From Promethearchaeota archaeon (GTDB taxonomy: Archaea > Asgardarchaeota > Lokiarchaeia > Sigyniarchaeales > SOKP01): a stretch of DNA of 6,522 bases. The notes below the pieces were generated by a model. That model did no database searches, was not told the origin of the DNA, and saw only the letters and a program-made list of their open reading frames with translations. Position 1 is the first letter of the stretch. Every line of letters starts with the position of its first letter. Where the stretch lies: positions 1 through 6,522 of the forward strand of contig DXJM01000124.1 of NCBI GenBank assembly GCA_019057355.1, read 5' to 3'. Shown here piece after piece: positions 1 through 6,133 of this stretch. A program made the translations under genes and the position numbers.

Positions 1-38
1 AAAAGAACAAGAAATAATTATATGATGTGACTATTTAG

Positions 39-830
39 ATGGTTCGAAAAGAATATATATGTGAGAAAGGAAAAAGAAGTAGCATTATAATAGAAGATCT
101 TACTATTGGTATTCAAGAACATTCAACATTAATTGTAGGATTCGCAGGAATAGGTTTGCTAGGTCCTATAATATGTAATGCATTAATTGACCAAATCCCT
201 GACGTAAAAGAAATCGGATTCATTACGTCTGAATATATCCCTCCAATTTCAGTTTTCTATGAAGGAGTATTAAAACATCCCTTTAGAATCCTGTATTCCT
301 TTCAATATAATATTATTATCTGTATATGCGAAGTTCCTTTTCAAGTTTCCTCCGCATATTCAGATTTAGCCAAAACCATTTGTAATTGGGCATTATCTGA
401 AGATGTGAAAGCAAAAGAGATTATTGTTTTTCAAGGAATTCCTCACAGAGGCGTTCTTGATGACTATCCCGTATATTTTGCTGCTGAAGCAAAGCTAATT
501 GATAAGCTCAAGACATATGGAATTGAAAAAGTAAATAAAGGTGTAATACTAGGTCCTGAAGCCACAATTTTAAACGAGGCCTTGACAAATCGATTAAATG
601 CTTTTGCGCTTTTTACACCTGTATTAGAGATTCCTACTCCTGAAGGCGGTGCAGCGATTTTAGAGGTATTAAATTCAATGTATGGTTTAAATATTGATAC
701 AAAACCATTAATAGAGGAGGGAAAAGAAATTAAAGCTAAAATGCTAGAATTAGCTCAAAAAACAAAAGAATACCAGGAAAAACAACAGCTTCCAGAATCA
801 GGAAAGGATTATACTCAATACTTTCAATAA
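39..830 (+). CDS. PAC2-family protein (archaeal proteasome assembly chaperone homologue)
   Basis: The 263-residue product matches the archaeal PAC2 family, whose members include the 20S proteasome assembly chaperones PbaA and PbaB and related ATP-grasp-associated proteins. Visible family marks are the glycine-rich loop LIVGFAGIGLLGP (31-43), the SEYIPPISV block (64-72), a central helix-strand pair ending in IIVFQGIP (128-135), the LGPEATILN segment (171-179) and the PTPEGGAA block (199-206). A charged, lysine/glutamate-rich helix follows (225-250). No signal peptide or membrane segment is seen, so it should act in the cytosol. The protein ends in Tyr-Phe-Gln, which resembles the HbYX tail used by proteasome activators and chaperones to dock on the 20S alpha ring, but with Phe at the tyrosine position. 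The ATG at 39 is the first plausible start, and the upstream bases show an AT-rich box but no ribosome site. The exact client is inferred from family only. It appears to be a single-gene unit. Confidence 0.88.
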   Translation: MVRKEYICEKGKRSSIIIEDLTIGIQEHSTLIVGFAGIGLLGPIICNALIDQIPDVKEIGFITSEYIPPISVFYEGVLKHPFRILYSFQYNIIICICEVPFQVSSAYSDLAKTICNWALSEDVKAKEIIVFQGIPHRGVLDDYPVYFAAEAKLIDKLKTYGIEKVNKGVILGPEATILNEALTNRLNAFALFTPVLEIPTPEGGAAILEVLNSMYGLNIDTKPLIEEGKEIKAKMLELAQKTKEYQEKQQLPESGKDYTQYFQ

Positions 831-844
831 TTAAACATGCATCA

Positions 845-866
845 TTTATTTATTCTTTTTTATTTG
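845..866 (+). terminator. T-rich archaeal-type terminator after the PAC2 gene
   Basis: Just after the PAC2 stop codon the + strand becomes strongly T-rich, with runs of three to six T residues broken by single A or C. Archaeal RNA polymerase commonly terminates on such oligo-T tracts without a stem-loop. No hairpin is evident here. Confidence 0.45.
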
Positions 867-888
867 TAGTAATTTAAAGATAGATTAA

Positions 889-900
889 TATTTTAAAATA
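889..900 (+). promoter_or_regulatory. TATA-like box for the polyferredoxin gene
   Basis: The sequence tattttaaaata resembles an archaeal TATA element. Transcription would be expected to start about 25 bases downstream, near 920, leaving a short leader of about 20 bases before the ATG at 941. This rests on pattern and spacing only. Confidence 0.35.
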
Positions 901-940
901 AGAACCTTTAACAGTAAAAATTAATTTTGAATCATTGAAA

Positions 941-1384
941 ATGCCTAAAGAGAGATTTGTTCCCATTCAGATTGACCAAGAATCATGCTTGAAATGTGAA
1001 CGATGTCTTAAAGCATGTAAAGTAAACAAGGCAATCTATTTTAAAAATAGCATTCGACTTGTTGATTATTCGAAGTGTAAGGGGTGCCTAAACTGTGTTC
1101 AAGTATGCCCTAGAAACGCTATAGAGGTCACATCAGTTATTCCAGATCAAGTATTGAATATCAAGGTTGATCACGATAAATGTAACATGTGCGAACTCTG
1201 CGTGGATGATAATGGAAATTTCTGCCCACAACATCTTTATTACAAGGATACTATAATAAAAGATGGAAATGAAATGGCAGGCATCAGGTTTAAATTTAAA
1301 GAAATTGCAAAATGTCAAGGATGCTTAGCATGTGAATCTTCTTGCCCGGAAGGAGCCATACAACCTGTCATTTTTCGAGATTAA
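941..1384 (+). CDS. four-cluster polyferredoxin (two 2[4Fe-4S] ferredoxin-like domains)
   Basis: The 147-residue protein has 16 cysteines in four motifs, enough for four [4Fe-4S] clusters, and should carry electrons in the cytosol. The motifs are C16-C19-C22-C26, C46-C49-C52-C56-Pro, C81-C84-C87-C95-Pro and C125-C128-C131-C135-Pro. The first lacks the usual proline after the fourth cysteine (Lys instead). The third has seven residues instead of three before its last cysteine. Motifs 1-2 and 3-4 form two bacterial-type ferredoxin domains. No other enzymatic domain is fused, so the partner is unknown. A ferredoxin-dependent flavoprotein lies nearby on the other strand. I place the start at ATG 941. 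An in-frame TTG at 935 would add only two residues and has no supporting signal. The 3' end overlaps the converging membrane-protein gene by 17 bases. Confidence 0.9.
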   Translation: MPKERFVPIQIDQESCLKCERCLKACKVNKAIYFKNSIRLVDYSKCKGCLNCVQVCPRNAIEVTSVIPDQVLNIKVDHDKCNMCELCVDDNGNFCPQHLYYKDTIIKDGNEMAGIRFKFKEIAKCQGCLACESSCPEGAIQPVIFRD

Positions 1385-2585
1385 CCACTTTTTTTGCCTT
1401 CTTTCTTGGTACTAAAGCACGTCCTACTAACCACTCTAAAGAGCCTATTCCTCCTTTACCATATCTATACCAAACAAATGTTAAAATTCCTAAAAATCCC
1501 ATAAAAGGGAAAACTGTTGTTAGAAAATCGAGTATGCTAAAGTTTCGTATAAATAATGGGAAAAAGAGATACTCGATTAAGAAGAGGGTGAGAGATGCTT
1601 TTCCATAAAACTTGAGCATCCTAAAAAAAATGTTATCTTTTCGTTTGATGTCGATCAAATAAAAGATGATTGCGATTGTAATTAAGTCCAAACCAAGGTT
1701 ATAAAGGACATTGGAATATGTTCCAGTTATCAAGAATTTAACAAGTCCAGTAATTGGACCGAAAGGTTGCGCGTTCCACATTACTAATAAATTGATGTAT
1801 GGATATGATGAGATATACTCAAAGTCAGACAAATACAATAAATCTGTTGCATTTTTTTGCTCAAATCCCAAGAGCATGCCCATAATGACTATCAATACAC
1901 CCGCAATTAGAAATAATCTAAAAAGACGCTTGTATGCTTCCTCAGTGCCTTGATTCATGGTATTATAGATAAATTCTCCAAATACCGGTGCTATAAAGCA
2001 AACCGAAAGCCATGGAAGAAGAGTAACCTCTGGTTGAGGTGAAGAAATTATAAAATTTATGATCCAATAGAAAATATTGTCATTTTGTGCAATCCAAAAA
2101 AAATCCCTAATGATTTCTGAACTAAAAAGGATTACCAATCCAATTAAAACTCGTGGGATAATTTTCAGTTTCAATGCATAATAAGTAAAGATTTGACCAA
2201 ATCCAATGAACATCAATATGTTCCAACCCCAAATATTTAAAGAAAATAAGTTATAAAAAAAACCAATGATAATAATGAAGAACCCTCTCATGAATATCAA
2301 GTTTCTCATTACTCTAGCGGGAATTTTTCCTTGTTTTCGTTTGACTGTGAAAACAACGCTGATGGTTGATAGAATTATAAACATTGCTGGTCCTAAAAAT
2401 TCTAAAAAGATTTGCCCCGCGGCTGCAATAAAAACAACGTTGTGATCCAACCAGGCAAGACAACAGTGGAGGAGTATAATGAAAATCATTGCCAGCCCTC
2501 TCGTGATATCTAAGGAGTCTATTCTTCTATGGTGAATCTGAATCAAGTCGTTTTCACTTACTATTTCTTCTGGCATGCTACTCAT
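1368..2585 (-). CDS. polytopic membrane protein, HGSNAT/DUF1624-DUF418-like acyltransferase group
   Basis: The 405-residue protein has roughly ten to eleven hydrophobic segments and should sit in the cytoplasmic membrane. Just before the first segment is the motif RIDSLDITRG (21-30), followed within that segment by a histidine (H40). This is the signature opening of heparan-alpha-glucosaminide N-acetyltransferase-like (DUF1624) and DUF418 proteins. The C-terminal part has GKASLTLFLIEYLF (328-341), and near the end GSLEWLVGRAL (381-391) resembles the DUF418 terminal motif. The tail is basic (KKAKKV). By family it may move acyl groups to a sugar or other acceptor across the membrane, but the substrate cannot be read from sequence. 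The ATG at 2585 follows a TATA-like box, and a second in-frame ATG lies three codons later. The gene lies 44 bp downstream of the flavoprotein gene on the same strand. Its stop codon lies inside the end of the polyferredoxin gene. Confidence 0.8.
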   Translation of the reverse strand: MSSMPEEIVSENDLIQIHHRRIDSLDITRGLAMIFIILLHCCLAWLDHNVVFIAAAGQIFLEFLGPAMFIILSTISVVFTVKRKQGKIPARVMRNLIFMRGFFIIIIGFFYNLFSLNIWGWNILMFIGFGQIFTYYALKLKIIPRVLIGLVILFSSEIIRDFFWIAQNDNIFYWIINFIISSPQPEVTLLPWLSVCFIAPVFGEFIYNTMNQGTEEAYKRLFRLFLIAGVLIVIMGMLLGFEQKNATDLLYLSDFEYISSYPYINLLVMWNAQPFGPITGLVKFLITGTYSNVLYNLGLDLITIAIIFYLIDIKRKDNIFFRMLKFYGKASLTLFLIEYLFFPLFIRNFSILDFLTTVFPFMGFLGILTFVWYRYGKGGIGSLEWLVGRALVPRKKAKKVVNLEK

Positions 2586-2614
2586 GATGTTTCACTTGAT
2601 AATGCTTACATTAA

Positions 2615-2627
2615 TAGATATTTATAG
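2615..2627 (-). promoter_or_regulatory. TATA-like box for the membrane-protein gene
   Basis: Read on the minus strand the site is tctataaatatc, close to the archaeal TATA consensus. It lies about 37 bases upstream of the ATG at 2585, giving an expected transcription start near 2596 and a leader of about 10 bases. It overlaps the gap behind the flavoprotein gene, so the membrane gene may have its own promoter as well as read-through. Confidence 0.4.
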
Positions 2628-2629
2628 AG

Positions 2630-3178
2630 TTATTTGGATATTTCATCATTTTTATTTAAAATAAGGTTTTTGATTTCCAAGAAATTCCTAATAACGTGGA
2701 TGCCTTGCATTTTTTTTAATTTATTAACATTCTTGATTTCCACGTCTCTTATTTTAAGTTCTAATTCACTCCCATCAGGTCTATGAGTCTTGATAGGCAA
2801 TTCCTCTTGATCGGATGGTAATAAATATACTTCCATCCCTCCCTTTATTGCTTGAGCAACACAGTTTGTTATTAAATTATCTGCTATTCCATGAGCAATT
2901 TTTGCAACAGTATTAGCAGATATGGGGCATGCAATAAAAAAATCATAAGATCCAATTTGCAATGGTCCCGCAAGCCAAGGATTATTAGGTGTTATTTCAA
3001 CTTTAATGTTTTTGATCGTATCTTTGAGATAAAGCCATTGCCTGTACCATTTAACTACTGTTGCTCCTTCCTTTGACAAAGCAACATGAATTTTTATCCC
3101 ATATTTTTCTTGCATCTCCTTCATGAGATCTATGGATTCCTTGATTAGATAACCCGATCCAGTTATCCCCCATAACAA
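2630..3178 (-). CDS. afpA: AfpA-like archaeoflavoprotein (flavoprotein family, FMN-binding)
   Basis: The 182-residue protein belongs to the FMN-binding flavoprotein fold that includes archaeoflavoprotein AfpA and dihydromethanopterin reductase DmrB/DmrX. Evidence is the N-terminal phosphate-binding loop WGITGSG (3-9), the block VALSKEGATVVKWY (32-45), the segment NPWLAGPLQIGSYDFFIACP (66-85) and the run ISANTVAKIAHGIADNL (86-102), followed by PSDQ (121-124). AfpA is known to be a soluble flavoprotein reduced by ferredoxin. The present protein has no cysteine cluster of its own, so it needs an external donor, and a polyferredoxin gene lies nearby. The only canonical start is TTG at 3178, because a stop codon lies at 3191-3193. 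An ATT two codons earlier would restore the usual family opening (Met-Lys-Leu-Leu-Trp-Gly). No ribosome site is visible. Its physiological acceptor is unknown. Confidence 0.83.
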   Translation of the reverse strand: MLWGITGSGYLIKESIDLMKEMQEKYGIKIHVALSKEGATVVKWYRQWLYLKDTIKNIKVEITPNNPWLAGPLQIGSYDFFIACPISANTVAKIAHGIADNLITNCVAQAIKGGMEVYLLPSDQEELPIKTHRPDGSELELKIRDVEIKNVNKLKKMQGIHVIRNFLEIKNLILNKNDEISK

Positions 3179-3194
3179 TTTAATGCAGAATCAC

Positions 3195-3210
3195 TTTTTA
3201 TTGTATTTTC
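3195..3210 (-). promoter_or_regulatory. TATA-like box for the flavoprotein gene
   Basis: On the minus strand this A/T stretch reads gaaaatacaataaaaa. Its centre is about 25 bases upstream of the TTG/ATT start region (3178-3184). That spacing would suit a leaderless or nearly leaderless transcript. The match to consensus is loose. Confidence 0.3.
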
Positions 3211-3267
3211 TATTTGTTAATTCAAGCTAGTTTAAAAATGTAAGTAATTCATCGACTAATGCAAATA

Positions 3268-3293
3268 TAATTCTAAAACGTAATTCTAACACG
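3268..3293. repeat. tandem 13-bp direct repeat in the divergent intergenic region
   Basis: Two adjacent 13-base copies, taattctaaaacg and taattctaacacg, differ at one position. A further taattc lies at 3245-3250. The repeat sits between the divergent flavoprotein and nuclease-like genes, about 110 bases from each start, where a regulator could bind. No function is established. Confidence 0.5.
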
Positions 3294-3382
3294 TATCAAT
3301 ATTTTTTCGCCCTCATCAATGTATTTAGTTAAATAGAATTCAAATAGATAAATCTATAATTTAAAAGCAAAATAATTAATTT

Positions 3383-3394
3383 TTTAAAATATAT
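3383..3394 (+). promoter_or_regulatory. possible TATA-like box for the KH/beta-CASP gene
   Basis: The stretch tttaaaatatat resembles an archaeal TATA element but lies only about 15-20 bases before the ATG at 3405. The nearby AT-rich run starting near 3370 could equally supply the box for a leaderless transcript. Location is therefore approximate. Confidence 0.25.
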
Positions 3395-3404
3395 TGTATA
3401 GTTA

Positions 3405-3956
3405 ATGATTTTTGAGGAATTTAAATACAAGGACACGATACTAGTAGTTGAAAAAAAAGAGGAACTTCCCTCATCTTTTAAAATAAAGTCTTATCTTCAA
3501 AATATAAAAATAATGGAAGATAAAAACATTCCTCAGAAAGATATTCAAGAAGTTTTAACTCATTTTTTTAATGAAAATAATGCTATCTCCGAAACCATTA
3601 AAGATTCAATCACGAAAATAATCTATTGTCCACATGAGAGAATTATAATAATAATTACAAGCATGGGAAAAGATTTTATATCAAAGAGAAGAGAACTCAT
3701 TAATTCTTATGGATGGTTTTTTTTCGTTTCTAAATCTGGAGATTCCACTCAAAATGGACCAGTTAAGAACAATAAAAAAAAGAAGAGTGAACCTGTTAGA
3801 AGAGAAGAAAGGACCATTGCTATTGAATCATATCAATTTGAAGACCTTACCATACCCTTAAAAGAAAAGGAGAACATGCGTTCTTTATATAATTCAAAAG
3901 AATATAATCAATATCTTAATTTGATGAGGAAAAAAAAATTCCCCAGATGCCCATAA
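3405..3956 (+). CDS. N-terminal part of a KH-like/beta-CASP protein (split from the next frame)
   Basis: As read, this gives 183 residues with no catalytic domain. Residues 1-109 form a module whose second half (45-109) resembles the KH domain that precedes the nuclease in aCPSF1: strand-strand ITKIIYC and ERIIIII, then a helix ending in GW (103-104). The RNA-binding GXXG loop of KH domains is not intact (MGKD, 87-90). A basic linker follows (121-137, rich in Lys and Arg). Residues 138-178 then match residues 1-41 again without gaps (10 identities in 41, plus many conservative pairs). The match continues in the downstream frame after a -1 step at the A9 run, which shows that the last five residues (179-183) are probably not part of the native protein. 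I infer this is the 5' part of one gene of about 860 codons. If it is a real separate protein, it would be a small KH-like partner of the downstream nuclease. No ribosome site is seen at the ATG. Confidence 0.72.
   Translation: MIFEEFKYKDTILVVEKKEELPSSFKIKSYLQNIKIMEDKNIPQKDIQEVLTHFFNENNAISETIKDSITKIIYCPHERIIIIITSMGKDFISKRRELINSYGWFFFVSKSGDSTQNGPVKNNKKKKSEPVRREERTIAIESYQFEDLTIPLKEKENMRSLYNSKEYNQYLNLMRKKKFPRCP
3930..3938 (+). other. A9 homopolymer at the frame junction (probable -1 frameshift or slippage site)
   Basis: Nine consecutive A residues code for Lys-Lys-Lys in the first frame. A -1 step here, or one extra A in the transcript, joins residue Lys178 directly to Ile-Pro-Gln-Met of the second frame. 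The last seven A residues fit the A AAA AAA slippery pattern in the right phase. No clear downstream stem-loop was recognised, so transcriptional slippage, a true indel and an assembly error are all open. Confidence 0.65.
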
Positions 3957-5986
3957 AGGATGTATTAAATAATTTCTTTCTCTCCAATGAAGATATCCCT
4001 ATAAAGGAAAAAAAATCAATAAGTAAAATAATATTTTATATCAAAGAAAGAGTAATTGTTATTAAATCTCTTATAGGAGATAAAATGTACGAGCATTTGA
4101 AACAATTAGTCTTGAAATATGGCTGGTACTTCTATATAACCGGTGTACCAGTCGGACCTAGCGAAATATCTATTGCGATAGATACAATCAAAAAAAGATA
4201 TCCCCAAGATTATTTTCGAGCCATATCACTCACTAATAGTAATTTAAAACAACAAGAAATAGACATTTTTATTTATCCCGTCTCTCTTAAACCCAATTAT
4301 AACTGCCACGTATTGAGACTAGGAGAATTTAATATCTTGTTAGATTGTGGAATTGAAGAGGGAGATTTTCAGAATATCGACGAATTCTTTTCCATAGTCG
4401 AAAATCAACACGTTAAAAGATCAGAACAATATGAAAAAAGTGTAAATGATAATGATATTGATGAATTACTGAAGTTTGAAGAAGATAATGATATTCAATA
4501 TCAAAGGGAAAGAGAAGATTGTAGTCAAGACACTTCTCAAGAACGTGAAAATGATTTTAAACCAAAGATAGACGCAATTTTTATCAGTCATAGTCATTTT
4601 GATCATATCAATGGATTAAAAGAATTAATTTCTCTCTATCCAGATATTCCAATTTTATGTTCACGCATAACCTTGGATTTATATTTGCTTAGAGATTCTG
4701 GTTTTTTAAAACAAGATGTTCATGATTGCATTGAAGAAGAAGATTATGTCAATATCGTACAAAATGTAATATATGTAGAGAATGGTTCAAAGGTAGAGTT
4801 TAAAGAAAAAGATTGTTATTTATCTTTTTATCATGCGGGACACATGCCTGGAGCATTAATGATCTTGGCGAAAATTAAAAATTTTCGTTTTCTTTATACG
4901 GGAGATTATACTTATTGGGATTTGACTCCTTTTGCAGGAACAAAAAAATTTTTAGAACAAATCTCTCGACCTATTGATTATTTATTAATCGATTCAACTA
5001 GTGCTTACGAAGAATTTGACGAAATGTCGGATCAGATAAAAACCTTGTTATTATTTTTGGAACAAAAAGCTGAATATGAAGATAATTGTTTGATTGGAGC
5101 AGATCCTTCCAGTTTAGCAATTACTTTTATGTTAACAATCTGGAGGCATTTTAGAAAAAAACAATTGAGACGCAATTATCAAAAACGCCCTAATATATAC
5201 GTCGATATGATGGTAAGAAAGAATATTCAGGTAATTAATCATCGTTATGAGTATATTTATGGACCTATTTCAAAATTGATAAGAGATAAAGCTAATCCCT
5301 TCAATTCAATAAAATTTAGATGGTTCGATTATTCCGATTTGGAATTTTTGCGAAAAAAAAATAATATCATCATTTCGCACCCTCCTGACCTTTCTTATGG
5401 TATTATTAGAAATGTTGTAAATATTTTAGGAAGAAATCCTCATAATTTAATATATTTAGCAGGGGCAATTCACGAAGAACCTGGTGTTTCCTTGATATAT
5501 CCTCCTGAAATAAAGGATATGTTCGAAAAAAAGGAGAAAATGTGCAAAAACATGGACAATATAGAACCAACTATAGGTTCAGAAAAAATAAGTGATATTT
5601 TACCGGATACTTCTTTGATAAAAACAGTGGAACAAGAAGAGGTCTTGGAGAATTTTGAAGAACTCTCACATGATGAAGTGGATGAAAGTTTTCAACCAAG
5701 AGTTATCAGAAAGGATGGATCTAGCCCTCCTGAGATATTTTTTACAGAAAATTGGATAGTTACTTTCAGGGCATTATTACTCAATCAATTAATCCCTAAT
5801 TTAAAAATTAAACTTCATGGTGATAAAAAACAATTGTTTGAAATGATCAAAGTTCTCGATCCTCAAGAAATATGTTTTTTTCACCAGGATCCAAAGAAAC
5901 TTGTGGATATAGTCCAAGAAATTAGAAATAAAGGAATCAAAAAAGTAACAGCTTCTCAAGAAAAAAAATTAGTAAAACTGAACTAA
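3947..5986 (+). CDS. divergent aCPSF1-like metallo-beta-lactamase/beta-CASP ribonuclease
   Basis: The 679 residues resemble archaeal CPSF73-type nucleases such as aCPSF1/FttA, which cut RNA at 3' ends and drive transcription termination. In order: a KH-like domain (1-65) with a degenerate loop (IGDK instead of GXXG); a short helix (74-84); the lactamase core with LLDCG (D133), HSHFDH (215-220), AGHMPG (H299) and TGD (D320); motif A as Asp (D349, IDST); a beta-CASP cap (about 350-520) keeping the NPF tripeptide (450-452); and returning core with motif B His (H624, LHGD) and motif C His (H646, FFHQD). All metal and catalytic positions are present, so it should be an active zinc nuclease. Two acidic insertions (about 150-207 and 522-598) are not typical of the family. 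The cap's usual glycine-rich turn reads SHPPDLSYG. The ATG overlaps the previous frame by 10 bases, but homology continues upstream to the A9 run, so this ATG is probably internal. Confidence 0.85.
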   Translation: MPIKDVLNNFFLSNEDIPIKEKKSISKIIFYIKERVIVIKSLIGDKMYEHLKQLVLKYGWYFYITGVPVGPSEISIAIDTIKKRYPQDYFRAISLTNSNLKQQEIDIFIYPVSLKPNYNCHVLRLGEFNILLDCGIEEGDFQNIDEFFSIVENQHVKRSEQYEKSVNDNDIDELLKFEEDNDIQYQREREDCSQDTSQERENDFKPKIDAIFISHSHFDHINGLKELISLYPDIPILCSRITLDLYLLRDSGFLKQDVHDCIEEEDYVNIVQNVIYVENGSKVEFKEKDCYLSFYHAGHMPGALMILAKIKNFRFLYTGDYTYWDLTPFAGTKKFLEQISRPIDYLLIDSTSAYEEFDEMSDQIKTLLLFLEQKAEYEDNCLIGADPSSLAITFMLTIWRHFRKKQLRRNYQKRPNIYVDMMVRKNIQVINHRYEYIYGPISKLIRDKANPFNSIKFRWFDYSDLEFLRKKNNIIISHPPDLSYGIIRNVVNILGRNPHNLIYLAGAIHEEPGVSLIYPPEIKDMFEKKEKMCKNMDNIEPTIGSEKISDILPDTSLIKTVEQEEVLENFEELSHDEVDESFQPRVIRKDGSSPPEIFFTENWIVTFRALLLNQLIPNLKIKLHGDKKQLFEMIKVLDPQEICFFHQDPKKLVDIVQEIRNKGIKKVTASQEKKLVKLN

Positions 5987-6080
5987 AATCCACGTGTAGT
6001 TCTTAATTTTTATCTGCTTTTATTCAATCATGAACGTAAAATTGATAAAAGGATGAATAATTCATAAAATAAATACAAAA

Positions 6081-6095
6081 TTTTTTTTTGTTCTT
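6081..6095 (+). terminator. oligo-T terminator after the beta-CASP gene
   Basis: A run of nine T residues (6081-6089) is followed by gttctt. This is a good archaeal-type intrinsic terminator signal about 95 bases after the stop codon. Another T-rich patch lies at about 6001-6022 and could contribute. Confidence 0.5.
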
Positions 6096-6117
6096 TATAA
6101 TAATTTATAATAATTTA
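6094..6117 (+). promoter_or_regulatory. tandem TATA-like repeats upstream of the Fe-S scaffold gene
   Basis: The 10-base unit tttataataa occurs twice in perfect tandem (6094-6103, 6104-6113), followed by a third partial ttta. Each copy resembles a TATA box. The second is centred about 26 bases before 6134, which would place transcription start at the point where scaffold homology begins. Confidence 0.45.
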
Positions 6118-6133
6118 CTATTGGTGTTATCAT

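Larger units (their letters stand above)
3405..4141 (+). repeat. tandem duplicated coding module (about 109 residues per copy) spanning the frame break
   Basis: Copy 1 is residues 1-109 of the first frame (3405-3731). Copy 2 is residues 138-178 of the first frame, then Ile-Pro-Gln read at 3938-3946, then residues 1-65 of the second frame (from about 3816 to 4141). The copies align end to end with no gap, and by hand count about 36 of 109 positions are identical. The best-kept stretch runs from the shared Ile-Pro-Gln to the Tyr-Gly-Trp at the end. A basic linker of about 28 residues separates them. Confidence 0.72.

Noticed and set aside
935..940. Upstream TTG start for the polyferredoxin
   Set aside because: ATG at 941 is two codons later and gives the same protein without a rare start. 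No ribosome site favours TTG.
1133..1318. 61-codon minus-strand open frame inside the polyferredoxin gene
   Set aside because: It lies wholly antisense to a gene with 16 motif cysteines and has no recognisable domain or promoter.
1342..1953. Two plus-strand open frames (1342-1608, 1711-1953) opposite the membrane-protein gene
   Set aside because: They are antisense to a well-supported polytopic membrane protein and encode no recognisable family.
2891..3076. 61-codon plus-strand open frame opposite the flavoprotein gene
   Set aside because: It mirrors the conserved FMN-binding region on the other strand and has no features of its own.
3179..3404. Small RNA or small gene in the divergent intergenic region
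   Set aside because: No convincing open frame, tRNA-like fold or conserved RNA element was recognised. It appears to hold promoters and the short repeat only.
3926..3946. GAGG as a ribosome site for an independent start of the beta-CASP frame at 3947
   Set aside because: It lies about 17 bases before the ATG, too far for normal spacing, and homology continues upstream of that ATG, so an internal start is not needed.
5353..5361. Second A9 run inside the nuclease as another frameshift site
   Set aside because: The family-like sequence continues in the same frame on both sides of it, so no shift is indicated.
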